NCBI RefSeq assembly: GCF_947495995.1
Contig: NZ_CANMAX010000003.1
Location: 434,001-498,000, forward strand
Length of the DNA stretch: 64,000 bases
Source: an uncultured Tenacibaculum sp.
GTDB taxonomy: Bacteria; Bacteroidota; Bacteroidia; Flavobacteriales; Flavobacteriaceae
Direction: 5' to 3'
The notes beneath the pieces are model-generated. The model was not told the origin of the DNA. It did no database searches and was given only the letters and a program-made list of their open reading frames with translations. Shown in pieces: positions 61,738 through 64,000 of this stretch. The first letter of the stretch is position 1. Each line of letters starts with the position of its first letter. A program made the position numbers and the translations under genes.

Positions 61738-62876
61738 ATGAAAAAGATAATTATACTTACTTTGGCGCTGTACTTAGCGTTAAATAGACTAAGTGCTCAA
61801 TCAAATACAATTTCTTATGAAAAGTCTTTAAAAAAAGCAGAAATAGTATTTAATAATAAAGATTATTCATCTGCTTTAAGTATCCTAGATTCTATTGTAG
61901 TAAATAAGTATAGAATAGATTCAGCAATAGAATCTTTGTATGTCAAAATATTTTTGGCTCAGGGAGATGATTTAAATACGTTAAAACATTTAAATGGATA
62001 TTTTAGAGGTGTAGATGAAAATGCAGAAGAATACGAAATAATGCTAAATCATTATATCAACCTTAAAATTGTTAATGAAAAAGAATATTTTAGAGAAGGT
62101 TTGTTAGCAATTGGTATATCACTCAAGAATGGGAGAAAGGCGGGTTTGTTGATAAAACAGGTAATATTATTGTACCATTCAAATATGTTCAGGTTGAAGA
62201 CTTTTACAATGGGTTAGCGAAAGTAATAAACCATGATTTTCAAGAAGGTTATATAGATAAGAAGGGGAAAGAAGTTATACCTCTCAAGTTTGATTTTGTT
62301 CCTAATAAATTTGGATTTGATTTCGAGGGAGTCGAGTATAAAGGTAAATGGGGTGTTGTAGATAGGAATGGAAATATAATAATTCCTTTCAAATATGAAC
62401 GATGTTATGGATTTCGAAAAAATGAATTTTCTGTTGCAAAAAGTAAAGGTAAATGAGGTACGATAGATGAATCAGGAAAAACTATTTTACCTTTTAAATA
62501 TGACAGAATCAAATATGTTAGAGAGGGATTAGCTGGAGTTAAGTTAAACGATAAATGGGGATTTGTTGATAAAACAGGGGGAATAGTAATACCAATTATA
62601 TATGATACTATTTCAAGTTTTTTTAATAACGTCTCTGTTGTAGAATTAAATTATTCTTGGGGAGCTATTAATAGGGTAGGAAAAATTATTATCCCTTTTG
62701 AATATGATGAATTTTATTATACTCCTTTAGGTTTGAGAGAAATGGTTGTTTTAAAAAAGGATACAAAATGGGGAGTTATGGATAGAAAAGGTAGAGTAAT
62801 TTTACCATTTAAATATGAACAACCGAACGAAGAATTGAAAAAAGATTTGAATTTGATCAAAAAAAGAAAAAAGTAA
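61738..62876 (+). pseudogene. WG-repeat protein gene with a frameshift and an in-frame TGA
   Basis: The ATG at 61738 opens a signal peptide (MKKIIILTLALYLALNRLSAQ) and a helical N-terminal domain. Near 62119-62121 the frame is lost: the other frame reads TQEWEKGGFVDKTGNIIVPF onward. From there about seven WG-type repeats follow (for example KWGVVDRNGNIIIPFKYE). A TGA at 62454-62456 sits where the repeat pattern has the Trp of WG (KGK-stop-GTIDESGK), so it is probably TGG to TGA. The frame then ends at 62874-62876. As it stands only the 159-residue head would be made. WG repeats are found in secreted proteins of unknown binding role. Confidence 0.75.
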
Positions 62877-63208
62877 TCAAATTTTATCATACTGATATCC
62901 TAAGCAAAATCTAAAGACATTTTTAAAATATCAGCAAGGCATCATTTTAGAAAAAGTCTAAAAATTTATATTAAATTAACAATTAAAAGAAAAATTAATT
63001 TAATGTTTTTATACTTGAGATGTCATAATTTATAAATATACACTTACCACAAAGCACCTTAATCAAGGTGTTTTTTTATGTCTGATATTTAGTAAACGAA
63101 TTATAAAATAATTGTAGGATATGTGTTACAAACTAATGTTCAGATTAACAAGGTTCCTAAAGTATTTCAAGCATTCATTAAAATGCATTTTGAGTATTTA
63201 ACTGGGAA
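62877..63208. other. Intergenic stretch, 332 bases, no gene seen
   Basis: AT-rich with no convincing ORF or promoter. The only clear element is a hairpin CACCTT / AAGGTG (63055-63070, loop AATC) followed by seven T, a forward-strand terminator of moderate strength, perhaps for the WG-repeat transcript or an unseen small RNA. Confidence 0.5.
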
Positions 63209-63598
63209 TTAACACTGTAAAAGAGTGTTGGTAGACGTTTGTAAGTGAGGAATTTGAAAACTAAAAAATCTAGGAATTAATAAATCTGTTATAATTTTGA
63301 TAACCAGAGCCAAAATGGAAACTTTAAAAATACATAGACTAGGATTGATACAAATAGATTTATAATAATTGTCTTTCTTTTTTCTTTGAAAAAAAAATGA
63401 TAACAGTAATAAAAGAAACGCAATCACTCCTATAAGAGAGGCTGGTAATATAATCCAATGCAAAAGATGGTAAAGCCCATAAAGAGCTCTTGTTTTTCCA
63501 ACTGCTTCTATAAAATTAATATATAGGTCAACTTGCATCCATAAACCTAAAAGGATTGAAATAATACTTAAACCAAAAGATAATCTTGAAATCAACAT
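63209..63598 (-). CDS. Hypothetical membrane protein, 129 aa
   Basis: A short protein with three hydrophobic segments (about residues 6-22, 46-68 and 90-108) separated by basic loops, and a basic lysine run after the second segment (FFQRKKKDNYYKS). It is probably an inner membrane protein. I do not recognise a family. It precedes no obvious partner; the next feature downstream on the same strand is the broken WG gene on the other strand. Coding status is moderate. Confidence 0.6.
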   Translation of the reverse strand: MLISRLSFGLSIISILLGLWMQVDLYINFIEAVGKTRALYGLYHLLHWIILPASLIGVIAFLLLLLSFFFQRKKKDNYYKSICINPSLCIFKVSILALVIKIITDLLIPRFFSFQIPHLQTSTNTLLQC

Positions 63599-63666
63599 TT
63601 AGTGAAAGTAGTAAAAACAAAATAAATTAAAAGAGAAGAAAGCATGAAAGGTAAATAGAAGAAAAA

Positions 63667-63684
63667 AGCGACTCGAAAGTCGCT
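63667..63684 (-). terminator. Intrinsic terminator of the double-glycine peptide gene
   Basis: Seven-base stem AGCGACT / AGTCGCT with a CGAA loop, followed on the reverse strand by a T-run. It lies six bases past the stop at 63690, which supports the small gene as real. Confidence 0.75.
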
Positions 63685-63689
63685 ACAAA

Positions 63690-63854
63690 TTAGCATGCTT
63701 CTCCACATGCTTCTACTCGATCTGAACCACAAGCGATAACAGTTTCACCTGTTAGGCAACGACAATAGAAACATCTAGAACTGCTGCCTCCTGAAATAAG
63801 TTGTTGTTTAGTTTTAGATAATTCAATTCCCAATTTAGAAACGTTTTTTAGCAT
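63690..63854 (-). CDS. Double-glycine leader peptide with a Cys-rich core
   Basis: A 54-codon ORF too short for routine gene callers. The N-terminal part (MLKNVSKLGIELSKTKQQ then LISGG, residues 1-23) has the shape of a double-glycine leader, used by bacteriocin and other peptide precursors and cut after GG by peptidase-containing ABC exporters. The remaining 31 residues hold six cysteines (28, 31, 33, 42, 50, 54), which suggests disulfide or thioether cross-linking. No exporter or modifying enzyme is within the window, so maturation is unproven. It could instead be a small zinc- or metal-binding peptide. Confidence 0.65.
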   Translation of the reverse strand: MLKNVSKLGIELSKTKQQLISGGSSSRCFYCRCLTGETVIACGSDRVEACGEAC

Positions 63855-64000
63855 AATAAAAAGTTTAGAAGGTTAATAAAGCAAAAAGATACAAAATAAA
63901 AACTCTTTAATATGAATGGTTTTACTTTCTGTCCTTAAAAAAATTATCGCTTCTTATTCCAAAAATTTTAACGCATTTAAGACAAATTAAAGTAACAATT

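Overview
The window is AT-rich chromosomal DNA of a marine-type member of the Flavobacteriaceae (Bacteroidota). The evidence is the gene content (DUF3857 secreted proteins, a hybrid two-component regulator with an AraC output domain, BspA-like repeat proteins with type IX secretion tails), Bacteroidota-style promoters (TTG then TAnnTTTG) upstream of several genes, and the near absence of strong ribosome binding sites. A Tenacibaculum-like genus is plausible, but the sequence alone does not settle it.

Bases 1-19,500 are mostly housekeeping. They hold the end of rnhB, a nucleoid-associated protein, small metabolic genes, a tandem pair of membrane-anchored cytochromes c, rpsP-rimM, a cold shock gene, a BlaI/BlaR1-like pair with clear operators, three consecutive DUF3857 proteins of which two have lost the transglutaminase triad, an M20 peptidase and tRNA-Leu(UAG). 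Bases 19,500-45,900 continue with a five-domain hybrid sensor/regulator, a candidate 6S-like small RNA, a forward run comM-pabB-hydrolase-tilS-dsbD, a reverse run (queuosine precursor transporter, MscS channel, ABC permease, thioesterase, nuclease), fabD, an M16 peptidase, a TetR regulator with two matching operators, galE, a DegT-type aminotransferase, a penicillin-acylase-family enzyme and an Rrf2/PNPOx-like pair.

The most striking structure is at 45,924-46,960. A small gene is split, and removing 824 bases between two TTA triplets restores one open 70-codon frame exactly. The inserted piece has the layout of an integron gene cassette: it begins TTAGGT, has a start codon about 20 bases in, carries one 250-codon ORF, and its stop codon lies inside an attC-like inverted repeat (ATCTAAC ... 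G|TT) that folds with extrahelical bases. No integrase lies in the window, so this looks like a cassette inserted at a secondary site.

Bases 47,000-55,200 carry small accessory genes on the reverse strand: a CPBP protease, GNAT, a membrane-anchored PD-(D/E)XK-like protein, an HExxH protein, VOC, RidA, CHMI, NTF2-like and PAP2 proteins. Bases 54,300-62,900 hold secreted surface proteins and three broken genes. Each broken gene has one in-frame stop (TAA, TAG, TGA), and one also has a frameshift. Three reverse-strand genes here share a 24-25 base operator-like motif at the same distance (about 51 bases) before their start codons. The window ends with a 54-residue double-glycine leader peptide with six cysteines, which looks like a secreted or modified peptide precursor.
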